DNA from: Amycolatopsis sp. CA-128772
GTDB lineage: Bacteria; Actinomycetota; Actinomycetes; Mycobacteriales; Pseudonocardiaceae
DNA length: 64,000 nt
Assembly (NCBI RefSeq): GCF_002904295.1
Contig: NZ_PPHG01000081.1
Span: 25,080 to 89,079, forward strand
Direction of reading: 5' to 3'
Within the stretch, counting starts at the first letter, position 1. Every line of letters starts with the position of its first letter. The notes under the pieces are model-generated. The model saw only the letters and a program-made list of their open reading frames with translations. It was not told where the DNA came from and searched no databases. The position numbers and the translations under genes are program-made. This document shows, piece by piece, positions 18,592 to 26,972 of this stretch.

Positions 18592-18832
18592 AGGCGTCCT
18601 CTCCGGCGTCCCCCCAGCGGAACGTACCTCTCCAGCATCACGATCGTGCCGCCCGGGATGTACCACCGATCGGCGAAGATAACCGTTTCCGCAGGTACCG
18701 AGGGTGACGACGGCGCGAGTCCGCGGTACAGGCGCTCGTCCACCACGCCTTCCTAGGCTGTGCCGTGTCCGGTGGTGGCGAGGGGTTCGAGGAGCAGCCG
18801 TCGCGTGGGGTACGACGGCTGCACCCGGACCT

Positions 18833-19561
18833 TCAGACGCCGAAGCGCTTCAGCAGCGCGCGCACCGCGGGCGGGTCTTCGACGTGGGCGTTGTGCCCGA
18901 GGCCGGCGAGCGTGACGGCGTCGGGGTCGAGCGCCCGCAGCTGCTCCGGACGGCTCATCGGGTCGTTCTCGCCCGCGGCGAGCACGACCGGGCAGTGCGC
19001 CCCGGCGAGCAGCGCCGGCATGTCCGGCGCGCCGAGGCCGAACGCGGCCGGATCCATCGCGAGGCGCCAACCTCCCTCGGTCTCGCGGAGCCCGGCCGGG
19101 TCGGTCGGCGCGATCCCGAGCAGCCCGGACACCTTCAGGTAGGCCTGATCGGCGTCTTCCTGCGTCGCGAACACCCGCGGTGGCCGGGCCGCGAACGACG
19201 CCGCGCGGTTCAGGTCGTCCTGGCTCCACTCGACCTTCACCCCGACGGCCAGCACGCCGGCGACCTCGACGCCGTAGCGGCCGGACGCCAGTTCCAGGGC
19301 GAGTACCCCGCCGAGTGAGTGCCCGGCGACGATCAGCGGCCCGCCGTCCGGCAGCGCGCGGGCGACCGCCTCGGCGAGCGTCGCGAAGCTGTAGTGCGGC
19401 AGCGGGGCGGACGGGCCGTGACCGGGCAGGTCGGGCACCAGGACGCGCCGGTCGAGCAGGACGGCGAAATGGTTCCAGACGGCGCCGGTCGCGCCGAGTC
19501 CGTGCAGGAGGAGGACGGCCGGTTCGCCCTTGCCGCCGGTGCGCATGTTGAGCGTGTCCAT
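18833..19561 (-). CDS. Alpha/beta hydrolase
   Basis: 242 residues. The oxyanion motif LLLHGLGATG, the nucleophile elbow GHSLGG (Ser ~ residue 82), a late Asp region (AAGENDPMSRPEQL) and the terminal catalytic His (GLGHNAHVEDP) are all present. Substrate unknown. It is divergent from the P450 gene, whose start lies 48 bases away. Confidence 0.85.
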   Translation of the reverse strand: MDTLNMRTGGKGEPAVLLLHGLGATGAVWNHFAVLLDRRVLVPDLPGHGPSAPLPHYSFATLAEAVARALPDGGPLIVAGHSLGGVLALELASGRYGVEVAGVLAVGVKVEWSQDDLNRAASFAARPPRVFATQEDADQAYLKVSGLLGIAPTDPAGLRETEGGWRLAMDPAAFGLGAPDMPALLAGAHCPVVLAAGENDPMSRPEQLRALDPDAVTLAGLGHNAHVEDPPAVRALLKRFGV

Positions 19562-19608
19562 CCGCGCAGCCTCCCAAACTGTCGGTGGGCGCGGCTAGTG
19601 TCGGGCCC

Positions 19609-20862
19609 GTGACGATCACCGATCCGGACACCTACGTGCGAGGCGTCCCGTACGAGGAGCTGGCGCGGCTGCGGCGCGCCGGCCCGGTGGTGCGCGTCGA
19701 CGACTTCTGGGCCGTGCTCGGGCACGCCGAGGTGCGGCGGGTGCTGCGCGACCCGGGCGTGTTCTCCTCGCAGCTCGGCGGGACGCAGATCCGCGACGCG
19801 GCGGACCTCGCCTACGTGCGCCGGATGATGCTGAACATGGACCCGCCGGAGCACGGGCGGCTGCGCGGGCTGCTCACAAAGGCGTTCACCCCGCGCGCGA
19901 TCGCGAAGCTGACATCGCAGATCGAGAGCTGGGCGCGGGAGCTCGTTCTCGCCGTCGCCGAGCGCGGGGAGTGCGACTTCGCGCAGGTGGCCGCCGACCT
20001 GCCGCTGCGCACCCTGGCCGGGGTGTTCGGCGTGCCGGAACAGGACCGGCGGCTGATGTACGACTGGAGCAACCGCGTGATCGGGTACCAGGATCCCGAA
20101 TACGCGGTGAGCTCGACGGTGGCCGTTGCCGAGGTGAGCGAGCTGGCGCGGGCCGCGCTCGCCGTGCGCCCGTCGCCGGGGCCGGACGGGTCGATGCCGG
20201 ACCCGCGCACGCGTGCGGGCATGCCGGACCTCTACGCGTACGCGAACGCTTTGGGCGAGTACAAACGAGAGCATCCGGGCGACGACGTGATGAGCAACCT
20301 CATGCAGCACGTCGGCGACGACGGCGGGCGCGTCTCGCTGGCCGAGTTCGAGAACCTGTTCTGGCTGTTCTCCGTGGCGGGCAACGAAACCCTGCGCAAC
20401 GGCCTGCCGGGCGGGCTGCTCGCGCTGCTCTCCCACCCCGCGGAACACCGCCGGCTGCCGGCCGACCGGTCGCTGCTGCCCTCGGCGGTCGAGGAGATGT
20501 TGCGGTGGTGGACGCCGGTCATGCACTTCCGGCGCACCGCGACATCCGACGTCCGGCTGTCCGATGTGGACATCGCCGCCGGGGACAAGGTGGTGGTCTG
20601 GTTCTCCTCGGCCAACCGGGATCCGTCGGTGTTCCGCGAGCCGGACACCTTCGACATCGGCCGCACGCCGAACGACCACCTGACCTTCGGCCACGGCCCG
20701 CACTTCTGCCTCGGCGCGCACCTGGCCCGCGTACAGCTGCGGGCGATGTTCGACGCGGTGCTCGACCAGCTCGGCGTCGTGGAACTCGCCGGCGAGCCGG
20801 TGCGGCTGCGGTCGAACTTCCAGAACGGCCTGAAGTCGCTGCCGATCCGGTGGGCCGGCTGA
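19609..20862 (+). CDS. Cytochrome P450
   Basis: 417 residues, normal for a soluble actinobacterial P450. I-helix AGNETLRN (Glu in place of the usual Asp, followed by Thr and Arg-Asn, as in CYP125/CYP142-like enzymes), K-helix ExxR in EEMLRWW, and the heme loop FGHGPHFCLGAHLAR with the Cys thiolate. Those relatives act on steroids or branched lipids; that substrate is only suggested. The GTG at 19609 begins VTITDPDTYV. Its stop overlaps the LysR start (TGATG), so the two are translationally coupled. No ferredoxin gene is adjacent. Confidence 0.9.
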   Translation: MTITDPDTYVRGVPYEELARLRRAGPVVRVDDFWAVLGHAEVRRVLRDPGVFSSQLGGTQIRDAADLAYVRRMMLNMDPPEHGRLRGLLTKAFTPRAIAKLTSQIESWARELVLAVAERGECDFAQVAADLPLRTLAGVFGVPEQDRRLMYDWSNRVIGYQDPEYAVSSTVAVAEVSELARAALAVRPSPGPDGSMPDPRTRAGMPDLYAYANALGEYKREHPGDDVMSNLMQHVGDDGGRVSLAEFENLFWLFSVAGNETLRNGLPGGLLALLSHPAEHRRLPADRSLLPSAVEEMLRWWTPVMHFRRTATSDVRLSDVDIAAGDKVVVWFSSANRDPSVFREPDTFDIGRTPNDHLTFGHGPHFCLGAHLARVQLRAMFDAVLDQLGVVELAGEPVRLRSNFQNGLKSLPIRWAG

Positions 20863-21767
20863 TGGAACTGCGCGAGCTGCGGGCCTTCGTCGCGGTCGTC
20901 GAAGCCGGCGCGATGTCGAAGGCGGCGCGGCAGCTGCACGTCAGCCAGCCGGCGCTGTCGCAGACGATCACCGCGCTGGAACGGCGGCTCGGCGTCCCGC
21001 TGCTGGTCCGCACGAGCACCGGCGTCCGGGTCACCGACGCCGGGACGACCCTGCTCGGCGAGGCCCGCGCCGTGCTGGCCCGCCACGACCAGGCGCTCGC
21101 GGCCATGGCCCGGCACACGACGACCGGCGGCGGCGTGCTGCGCGTCGGCGTGCCCCTGGAGCTGCCGCCGGACCTGCTGCCGTCGGCGCTCGCGCGGCTT
21201 TCGGCGGCGTTCCCGGACACGCGGGTGCAGGCGCGGCACCTGTCGTCGGTGGCCCAGGTGGCCGCGCTGCGGGCGGACGAGCTGGACGTCGGGCTGGTCC
21301 GGGAACGCCCGCCCGGCCCGGACCTCGACGCGGCGCTCGTGGTGACCGAGGACGTGGGTGTCCTGCTGGCCGCGGACCTGGCGGAGAAGCTCGGCTCGCC
21401 GGTCCGGCTGGAGGACCTGGCCGGGCTGGAGTGGTTCGCCTTCCCCCGCGCGGGCAGCCCGGCGTGGTACGACGAGCTGGCGGCGATCCTGCGCAGCCAC
21501 GGCCTCGACGTCGGCCCGGAGGTCCCGGAGGAGCAGCGGCTGATCGTCGAGCTCAAGATCCCGGCGGTCAACGCCGGCGGGGCGTACGCGTTCGCCCCGC
21601 CGGAGTGGCCGTACCCGCTGCCGGACACCGTGCGGTGGGTGCCGCTGGCCGGGAACCCGATCATCCGGCGGACGTGGGCGGTCTGGCTCGCCGCGTCCCA
21701 CCGGCGTGACCTCGCGGAGTTCGTCGCGGCCCTGGAAGACCATCGGCGGAACGGATCGGGGGTATAA
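20862..21767 (+). CDS. LysR-family transcriptional regulator
   Basis: 301 residues. Residues 1-60 are a LysR winged helix (MELRELRAFVAVVEAG, then AARQLHVSQPALSQTITALE); the rest is a periplasmic-binding-like effector domain. Its start overlaps the P450 stop by one base, so it is made together with the P450 and may respond to the P450 substrate. This is unlike the usual divergent arrangement of LysR genes. Confidence 0.88.
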   Translation: MELRELRAFVAVVEAGAMSKAARQLHVSQPALSQTITALERRLGVPLLVRTSTGVRVTDAGTTLLGEARAVLARHDQALAAMARHTTTGGGVLRVGVPLELPPDLLPSALARLSAAFPDTRVQARHLSSVAQVAALRADELDVGLVRERPPGPDLDAALVVTEDVGVLLAADLAEKLGSPVRLEDLAGLEWFAFPRAGSPAWYDELAAILRSHGLDVGPEVPEEQRLIVELKIPAVNAGGAYAFAPPEWPYPLPDTVRWVPLAGNPIIRRTWAVWLAASHRRDLAEFVAALEDHRRNGSGV

Positions 21768-21858
21768 GGAAGGCCGAACCCGGTTCCGGAAGCCCGTTCC
21801 GGTGCGCGCGCTTGAACCCTACGACCGGGAAACACCCGGGTGCGAAGGAGTTCGAGCG

Positions 21859-22605
21859 ATGAGTGCAGAACTGTCCGGGTCGACGGCGCTGGTCACCGGC
21901 GGGACGAGCGGCATCGGCCGCGCGACGGCGGTGGCGCTGGCCGGGCGGGGCGCCCACGTGGTGCTGTCCGGCCGGGACGCCGCGCGCGGCACCGAGGTCG
22001 TCGAGATGATCCGCGCGGCGGGCGGCAAGGCCGACTTCGTGGCGGCGGACCTGACCGACGCGGCGTCGGCGCGCGCCCTCGCGGACCGCGCGCGTGAGGT
22101 GGGCGGCCCGATCGACGTGCTGGTCAACAACGCGGGCATCTTCCCGACCGGCCCCACCGCGGACTTCCCGGAGGCGGACTTCGACGCGGTGTTCGCGACG
22201 AACGTGAAGGTCCCCTTCTACCTCGTCGCCGCCCTCGGACCGGAGATGGCGGCCCGCGGCCACGGCGCGATCGTCAACGTGTCGACGATGGTCGCCCTGC
22301 GCGGCATGACGGGCATGGCGGTCTACGGCTCGTCGAAGGCGGCGGTGGAGCTGATGACGAAGGCGTGGGCGGCGGAGTTCGGCCCCGCGGGAGTCCGCGT
22401 CAACGCGGTCAGCCCGGGCCCGACCCGCACAGAGGGAACGGCAGCCTTCGGCGACGGCCTGGACGACCTGGCGGCCGCAGGCCCGGCCGGCCGCGTGGCC
22501 GCCCCGGAGGAAATCGCGGCGGCGATCACGTTCCTGGTAACGGACGCAGCCAGCTTCGTCCAGGGAGCGGTCCTCCCGGTGGACGGCGGCCGCGCGGCGG
22601 TGTGA
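21859..22605 (+). CDS. Short-chain dehydrogenase/reductase
   Basis: 248 residues, classical SDR. Cofactor motif TGGTSGIG, structural NNAG, catalytic Ser in VNVSTMVAL, YGSSK giving the Tyr and Lys of the active site (YxxxK), and SPGPTRTEGT. SGRDAAR after strand 2 suggests NADP(H). ATG at 21859 follows GAAGGAG. It lies 91 bases after the LysR gene and may act with the P450, but that is inference. Confidence 0.88.
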   Translation: MSAELSGSTALVTGGTSGIGRATAVALAGRGAHVVLSGRDAARGTEVVEMIRAAGGKADFVAADLTDAASARALADRAREVGGPIDVLVNNAGIFPTGPTADFPEADFDAVFATNVKVPFYLVAALGPEMAARGHGAIVNVSTMVALRGMTGMAVYGSSKAAVELMTKAWAAEFGPAGVRVNAVSPGPTRTEGTAAFGDGLDDLAAAGPAGRVAAPEEIAAAITFLVTDAASFVQGAVLPVDGGRAAV

Positions 22606-22617
22606 GCGTCGCGCGGA

Positions 22618-22646
22618 ACGGCGTCACCTCAAGAAGGTGACGCCGT
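22618..22646. terminator. Bidirectional hairpin between SDR and nitrilase genes
   Basis: Perfect 12-bp stem (ACGGCGTCACCT with AGGTGACGCCGT) and 5-base loop between two convergent genes. One arm also encodes the last residues of the nitrilase, so the terminator is built into the coding end. Confidence 0.65.
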
Positions 22647-23436
22647 CCCGCGGCCGCTCGTCCACCGTCAACGAAAACACGTCCGGCCGTGCGTAATGTC
22701 CCGACACGTCCAGGCTCTTCCGCGCCGCCACGATCTCGTCCAGGTCGATCTCCGCCGTGATCAGCCCTTCGCCGTCGAGGAGAGGGCCGGCCACCACGTC
22801 GCCCGTCGGGCCCACGATCATGCTGCCGCCGCGGAACCGGTCGTCGCCTCCGGCCTCGTACGGGCACGCCGAGATCACGAAACAGCGGCCTTCGTCCGCG
22901 ATGTGGCGCATCGATGCCTGCCAGACCTCGCGGTCGTCCGCCGTCGGGGCGCACCAGAGCTGCACGCCCTTCGCGTACATCGCCGCGCGCAGCAGGGGCA
23001 TGTGGTTCTCCCAGCAGATCGCCGCGCCCGCCAGGCCCGCCGCCGTCGGGATCGCCGGCAGCGTCGAACCGTCGCCGCGGCCCCAGAACACGCGCTCGCG
23101 CGCCGTCGGGACCAGCTTGCGGTGCTTGCCCACCAGGCCGAGGTCCGGGTCGAGGAACACCACCGTGCTGTACAGCGTCGAGCCGTCGCGCTCGATCACG
23201 CCCACCACCAGTGTCGCGCCGGTCCGGGACGCCAGGGCGGCCAGCGCCGCCGTCTCCGGGCCCGGCACCGGCACGGCCGCGTGGAAGTACTCGACGAACG
23301 GCGTCCGGCCCGGGTAGCCGCCGAGCACCGCCTCCGGCAGCACCACCACGGCGCTGCCCCGGATCTCGTCCTCGAACGCCAGGATCCGCTCGAGCGGCAC
23401 ACCCGTCGCGAGCTGCAGCGCGGCGACGGCGGTCAT
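22624..23436 (-). CDS. Nitrilase-superfamily carbon-nitrogen hydrolase
   Basis: 270 residues. The Glu-Lys-Cys triad is visible: LPEAVLGGYPG, KHRKLVPT and AAICWENHMP, with the Cys in the ICWEN context of true nitrilases. The N-terminus is somewhat shorter than usual for nitrilases. Substrate (a nitrile or amide) is unknown. Its ATG overlaps the stop of the DUF1295 gene (ATGA), so the two are translationally coupled. Confidence 0.85.
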   Translation of the reverse strand: MTAVAALQLATGVPLERILAFEDEIRGSAVVVLPEAVLGGYPGRTPFVEYFHAAVPVPGPETAALAALASRTGATLVVGVIERDGSTLYSTVVFLDPDLGLVGKHRKLVPTARERVFWGRGDGSTLPAIPTAAGLAGAAICWENHMPLLRAAMYAKGVQLWCAPTADDREVWQASMRHIADEGRCFVISACPYEAGGDDRFRGGSMIVGPTGDVVAGPLLDGEGLITAEIDLDEIVAARKSLDVSGHYARPDVFSLTVDERPRDGVTFLR

Positions 23437-24212
23437 CCGCGGACCGGCCACGGGACCACCGCCGACGTCCGCCGCTGGTAGTCCGCGTACTCCGGGTACC
23501 GGGACTTCGTGATGCTCTCGGTGAACCGCGTCGAGCCGACGAACAGGAGCGTGAGCAGGACCGCGCCCACGACCGTCCACTGCAGACCGCCGGCCACCAC
23601 GCCGAACGCGGCGACCGCCCACCACTGCGCCTGCTCGAAGAAGAAGTTCGGGTGCCGCGAATAGCGGAACAGCCCGGTCTGCAGGAACCGCGACGCCGCC
23701 CGGCCCGCGTGCTTCTCGCGGTGGAACGCCCACTGCTGCTGGTCGGCGACCGTCTCGCCGGCGAGGAAGGCCGCGAAGATCAGCGCGACGACGACGTCCG
23801 CGACCCCGAAGCCGCCGGGGTGCTCCAGCGCGGTCAGCGCCGGGAGCGTGATCAGCAGCAGGATCACGTTCTGGTACAGCGAGATGAAGAAGAAGTTGAA
23901 CAGCTGGAACTGCCACGGCGCCATCCGCGCGCGCAGCACGGCCCACCGGTAGTCCTCGCCGCCGGGCGCGTAACCACCCTTCCGGGCGAAGTTGAAGGTC
24001 AGCCGGACGCCCCACAACGCGACCAGCGCGAACAGCACGTCGAGCCGCGCGTCGGCGAACCCGGCGAACCCGGCGAAGATCCCCACGTAGGCCACGGGGA
24101 CGATCGACCAGATCCGGTCCACCCAGGAGTACTCCCTGGTCAGCACGGACACCAGCCAGGTGCCGAGAGTCACCCCGGCGAAGACGTACAGGCAGACCCG
24201 CAGCGCGTCCAT
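23433..24212 (-). CDS. DUF1295 (steroid reductase-like) membrane protein
   Basis: 259 residues with about six or seven hydrophobic helices. The C-terminal motif LFRYSRHPNFFFEQAQWW and RYPEYADYQRRT match DUF1295, related to steroid 5-alpha-reductase and isoprenylcysteine methyltransferase folds that bind a nucleotide cofactor. Role unknown. It is coupled to the nitrilase gene by a 4-base overlap, and its proximity to a P450 and SDR is suggestive but not proof of a lipid pathway. Confidence 0.8.
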   Translation of the reverse strand: MDALRVCLYVFAGVTLGTWLVSVLTREYSWVDRIWSIVPVAYVGIFAGFAGFADARLDVLFALVALWGVRLTFNFARKGGYAPGGEDYRWAVLRARMAPWQFQLFNFFFISLYQNVILLLITLPALTALEHPGGFGVADVVVALIFAAFLAGETVADQQQWAFHREKHAGRAASRFLQTGLFRYSRHPNFFFEQAQWWAVAAFGVVAGGLQWTVVGAVLLTLLFVGSTRFTESITKSRYPEYADYQRRTSAVVPWPVRG

Positions 24213-24242
24213 GCCCTCACTCTAGGACCTAGGATCGGTGCT

Positions 24243-25172
24243 GTGCCGCATTCCTTCCTCAGTCACCTCGAGTGCTCGCGAACCGGCGAACGCGTGGCCG
24301 CCGACGCCGTCCAGGGGTTGTCCCCGGCGGGCGCGCCGCTGCTCGCGCGGTACGACCTCGGCGGCGTCCGCGAAGCCGTGACGCCGAAGGAGATCGCCGG
24401 CCGGGAGCCGACGCTGTGGCGGTACCACGAGGTGCTCCCGGTGCGCTCGCCCGAGCACGTCGTCAACCTCGGCGAAGGCATGACGCCGTTGCTGCGCCTG
24501 CCGCGCTACGGCCGCGGCGTCCGCGGGATCGCGATGCCGACGAACGGCAACGCGGGCGCGGCCGGGCAAGCTCGTAGCTTCGGCGGTGAAGCGGCGTGAA
24601 GGCGTCCAGGACGTCTCGACGCTGAAGGAGCCGTACCGCATCGAGGGCAACAAGACGATGGGGTACGAGATCGCCGAGCAGTTCGGCTGGCGGCTGCCGG
24701 ACGTCATCCTCTACCCGACCGGTGGCGGTGCCGGCATCATCGGGATCTACAAGGCACTGCTCGAAATGCGCGAACTGGGCTGGGTTTCCGGGCCCCTGCC
24801 GCAGCTGGTGGCGGTGCAGGCGGCCGGCGGCTGCGCGCCGATCGTTACGGCGTTCGTGCGCGGGGCGCGGGAAAGCGAGCCGTTCCCGGACGCGCGGACG
24901 GTCGCCTTCGGCATCACCGTGCCCAAGGCGCTGGGCGATTTCCTCGTGCTCGACGCCGTGTACGCGACCGGCGGCACCGCGGTCGCCGTCACCGACGAGG
25001 AACTGCTTGCGGCGCAAAGGGAACTGACCGAGCGCGGAGGCACCTTCGCGAGTCCGGGTGGCTCGAGGGCGACGAAGACGTCGTCGTGCTCAACACCGGC
25101 GCCGACATCAAGTACCCGGAGACAGTGCCCCTCGACGTCCCGCTGCTCGCGAAGACCGACGCGATTCCCTAG
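24243..25172 (+). pseudogene. Threonine synthase-like gene with three internal deletions
   Basis: From GTG 24243 (VPHSFLSHLECSRTGERV) the sequence is clearly of the PLP-dependent threonine synthase type, but the segment that carries the PLP lysine (SFKARG in the family) is missing between LLRLPRYGRG and VRGIAMPTNGNAGAA. After NGNAGAAG about 55 codons are lost and the frame shifts (near 24565), resuming at VKRREGVQDVSTLKEPYRIEG. A third loss near 25050 shifts the frame to ESGWLEGDEDVVVLNTGADI and the stop at 25172. It cannot encode an active enzyme. No other threonine synthase is in the window. Confidence 0.85.
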
Positions 25173-25522
25173 AGGACCGACCGCACGGTTTCGGGATCGC
25201 GGGCGACGACCGCCGTGCCGTCGTCGGCCGTGATGATCGGGCGCTGGATCAACTTCGGGTGCTCGGCCAGCGCGTCGATCCAGCGGGACCGGTCGTCCGG
25301 CGTGCGGCCCCACGTCTTGAGGCCGAGGTCCTTCGCGACCGGCTCGGCGGTGCGCGCGATGTCCCACGGCTCGAGGCCGAGGCGCTTCAGCACGGCTTCG
25401 AGCTCCGCCGCCGTCGGCGGGTCCTCGAGGTAGCGGCGGACGGTGTACTCCGCGCCCGCTTCGTCCAGCATCGACACCGCGGACCGGCACTTCGAGCACG
25501 CCGGGTTGATCCAGATCTCCAC
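25169..25522 (-). CDS. ArsC/Spx-family reductase-like protein
   Basis: 117 residues with a thioredoxin-like fold: MEIWINPACSKCRSAVSML carries a CxxC motif in the ArsC position, and IQRPIIT is the conserved cis-Pro region. Arsenate reductase function is possible, but no ars genes are nearby, and actinobacterial members are often of unknown role. It overlaps the end of the threonine synthase remnant by four bases. Confidence 0.8.
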   Translation of the reverse strand: MEIWINPACSKCRSAVSMLDEAGAEYTVRRYLEDPPTAAELEAVLKRLGLEPWDIARTAEPVAKDLGLKTWGRTPDDRSRWIDALAEHPKLIQRPIITADDGTAVVARDPETVRSVL

Positions 25523-25548
25523 GGCGGCAGCTTACCGCCCTGGTTTTG

Positions 25549-25560
25549 GAGCACGTGTTC
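25549..25560. promoter_or_regulatory. Likely TetR operator
   Basis: GAGCACGTGTTC, a near-perfect palindrome centred on CACGTG, 16 bases upstream of the tetR start and overlapping the probable -10 region (TGTTAC). Position fits autorepression of the tetR-hydratase pair. Confidence 0.4.
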
Positions 25561-25575
25561 TGTTACGGTCGCAGC

Positions 25576-26169
25576 ATGCCCCGACCCCGCATCCACGACC
25601 TCGACGCGCTGCTCGATGTCGCCGAGCGGCTCGTCGCCTCCTCGACGGACGTCACCGTGCGTGGCCTGGCGGCCGCAGCCGGCGTCCCGAACGGGACGAT
25701 CTACCACGCTTTCGGGTCGTTGAACGCAGTGCTGGCTCGCGTCTGGCTGCGCGCCGCGACGGCGTTCCTCGACCTGCAGACGTCCCTCGTGGACCAGGCC
25801 GGGTCGCCGGTGGAGGCGGTCGTCGCGGCGGCCGACGCGCCCGCCGCGTTCGCCGCCGTCCGGCCCGACGGGGCACGGATGCTGCTGAAGGTGCGGGGCG
25901 ACCGGCTGTTCGGGCCGGACCTGCCCGACGAGCTGGCCGACGCCCTGCACGCGGTGGACAAACGCTTGGTCGCGCTGCTCGTCCGGCTCGCCCGGCAGTT
26001 GTGGGACCGCGGTGACGGCCTGGCCGTCGAGGTGATCACGACGTGCGTCGTCGACCTGCCGACCGCGTTCTTCCGGCGTGACATCACCGATCCCCTGGTG
26101 CGGAAGAGGCTGGCCGCCGCCGTGCGGGCCGTGCTGACCGTGCCCCCTCGAGAAAAGGACCGACCGTGA
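25576..26169 (+). CDS. TetR-family transcriptional regulator
   Basis: 197 residues. Helix-turn-helix LDVAERLVASSTDVTVRGLAAAAGVPNGTIYHAFGS at residues ~10-45 fits the TetR fold (recognition helix ending GTIYHAFGS). The remaining helical domain binds an unknown ligand. ATG 25576. Its stop overlaps the GTG of the downstream enoyl-CoA hydratase (GTGA), so both are co-expressed. Confidence 0.87.
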   Translation: MPRPRIHDLDALLDVAERLVASSTDVTVRGLAAAAGVPNGTIYHAFGSLNAVLARVWLRAATAFLDLQTSLVDQAGSPVEAVVAAADAPAAFAAVRPDGARMLLKVRGDRLFGPDLPDELADALHAVDKRLVALLVRLARQLWDRGDGLAVEVITTCVVDLPTAFFRRDITDPLVRKRLAAAVRAVLTVPPREKDRP

Positions 26170-26786
26170 CCGTTTCCGTGCTTGACCTCGGCGACGACGA
26201 GAACCGGTTCTCGCCGGACTGGCTGCAGCGCGTCCATTCCTTTTTGGACGGTGTCGAAGGCGCGCTGGTGACCACCGGCGGCGGCAAGTTCTATTCGAAC
26301 GGCCTCGACCTCGAATGGCTGACCGCCCACGGCGACCAGGCTTCGACCTACGTCGCCGAGGTGCAGGAGCTGCTGGCGCGGGTGCTGACGTTGCCGGTCC
26401 CGACGGTCGCGGCGGTCAACGGCCACGCGTTCGGCGCGGGCGCGATGCTCGCGATGGCGCACGACTTCCGCGTGATGCGGGCGGATCGCGGGTACTTCTG
26501 CTTCCCGGAGGCGGACATCAACATCCCGTTCACGCCGGGGATGGCGGCGTTGATCCAGGGGAAGCTGACGCCGTCGGCGGCGGTGGCGTCGATGACGACC
26601 GGACGGCGGTTCGGCGGGTCCGAGGCGCTGGAGATCGGGCTGGTGGACGAGACCGCGGCCGAGGGGGACGTGGTGAAGGTGGCCAGCGAACGGGTGCGGG
26701 CGTTGGCGGGCAAGGACCGCGGGACGCTGGGGGCGATCAAGGCGACGATGTTCGCGCCCGCGGTGGCGGCGCTGCGGGCGGGGTAG
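26166..26786 (+). CDS. Enoyl-CoA hydratase/isomerase family protein
   Basis: 206 residues, shorter than typical (~260). The CoA-binding region FYSNGLDLEWL and oxyanion loop NGHAFGAGAMLAMAHDF are present, and CFPEADINIPF supplies one acidic residue. The C-terminal helical region is short, as in plant ECI-like and small actinobacterial homologues. Likely acts on an acyl-CoA. Translationally coupled to the TetR gene. Confidence 0.82.
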   Translation: MTVSVLDLGDDENRFSPDWLQRVHSFLDGVEGALVTTGGGKFYSNGLDLEWLTAHGDQASTYVAEVQELLARVLTLPVPTVAAVNGHAFGAGAMLAMAHDFRVMRADRGYFCFPEADINIPFTPGMAALIQGKLTPSAAVASMTTGRRFGGSEALEIGLVDETAAEGDVVKVASERVRALAGKDRGTLGAIKATMFAPAVAALRAG

Positions 26787-26792
26787 GCCTCC

Positions 26793-26821
26793 GGCCCCCG
26801 GTATCCAGCTTACCGGGGGCC
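26793..26821 (+). terminator. Hairpin terminator of the tetR-hydratase operon
   Basis: Perfect 11-bp stem (GGCCCCCGGTA with TACCGGGGGCC), 7-base loop, starting 6 bases after the hydratase stop. The following 150 bases to 26972 hold no gene that I can see. Confidence 0.7.
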
Positions 26822-26972
26822 ACCGACAGTTCCGGGTGCTGCCGCCGCGAGGTGCAGGCGACGGCCGGGCTGCCCGATGAGCGGCGGCGCCGGTCCCGCA
26901 CTCGGCGAGGTGGCGGCGCAGCCGAACGGCCGGCCTACCCCGGGAGCGGCGGCGCAGACGAGCGGCGAGCCG

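Noticed and set aside
15376..18756. Open frame of ~1,126 codons on the plus strand
   Set aside because: It lies opposite the SARP gene, whose domains are unmistakable. Long antisense frames are normal at this GC content.
25169..25522. Arsenic resistance locus
   Set aside because: Only an ArsC-like fold is present, without arsR, arsB/acr3 or other ars genes.
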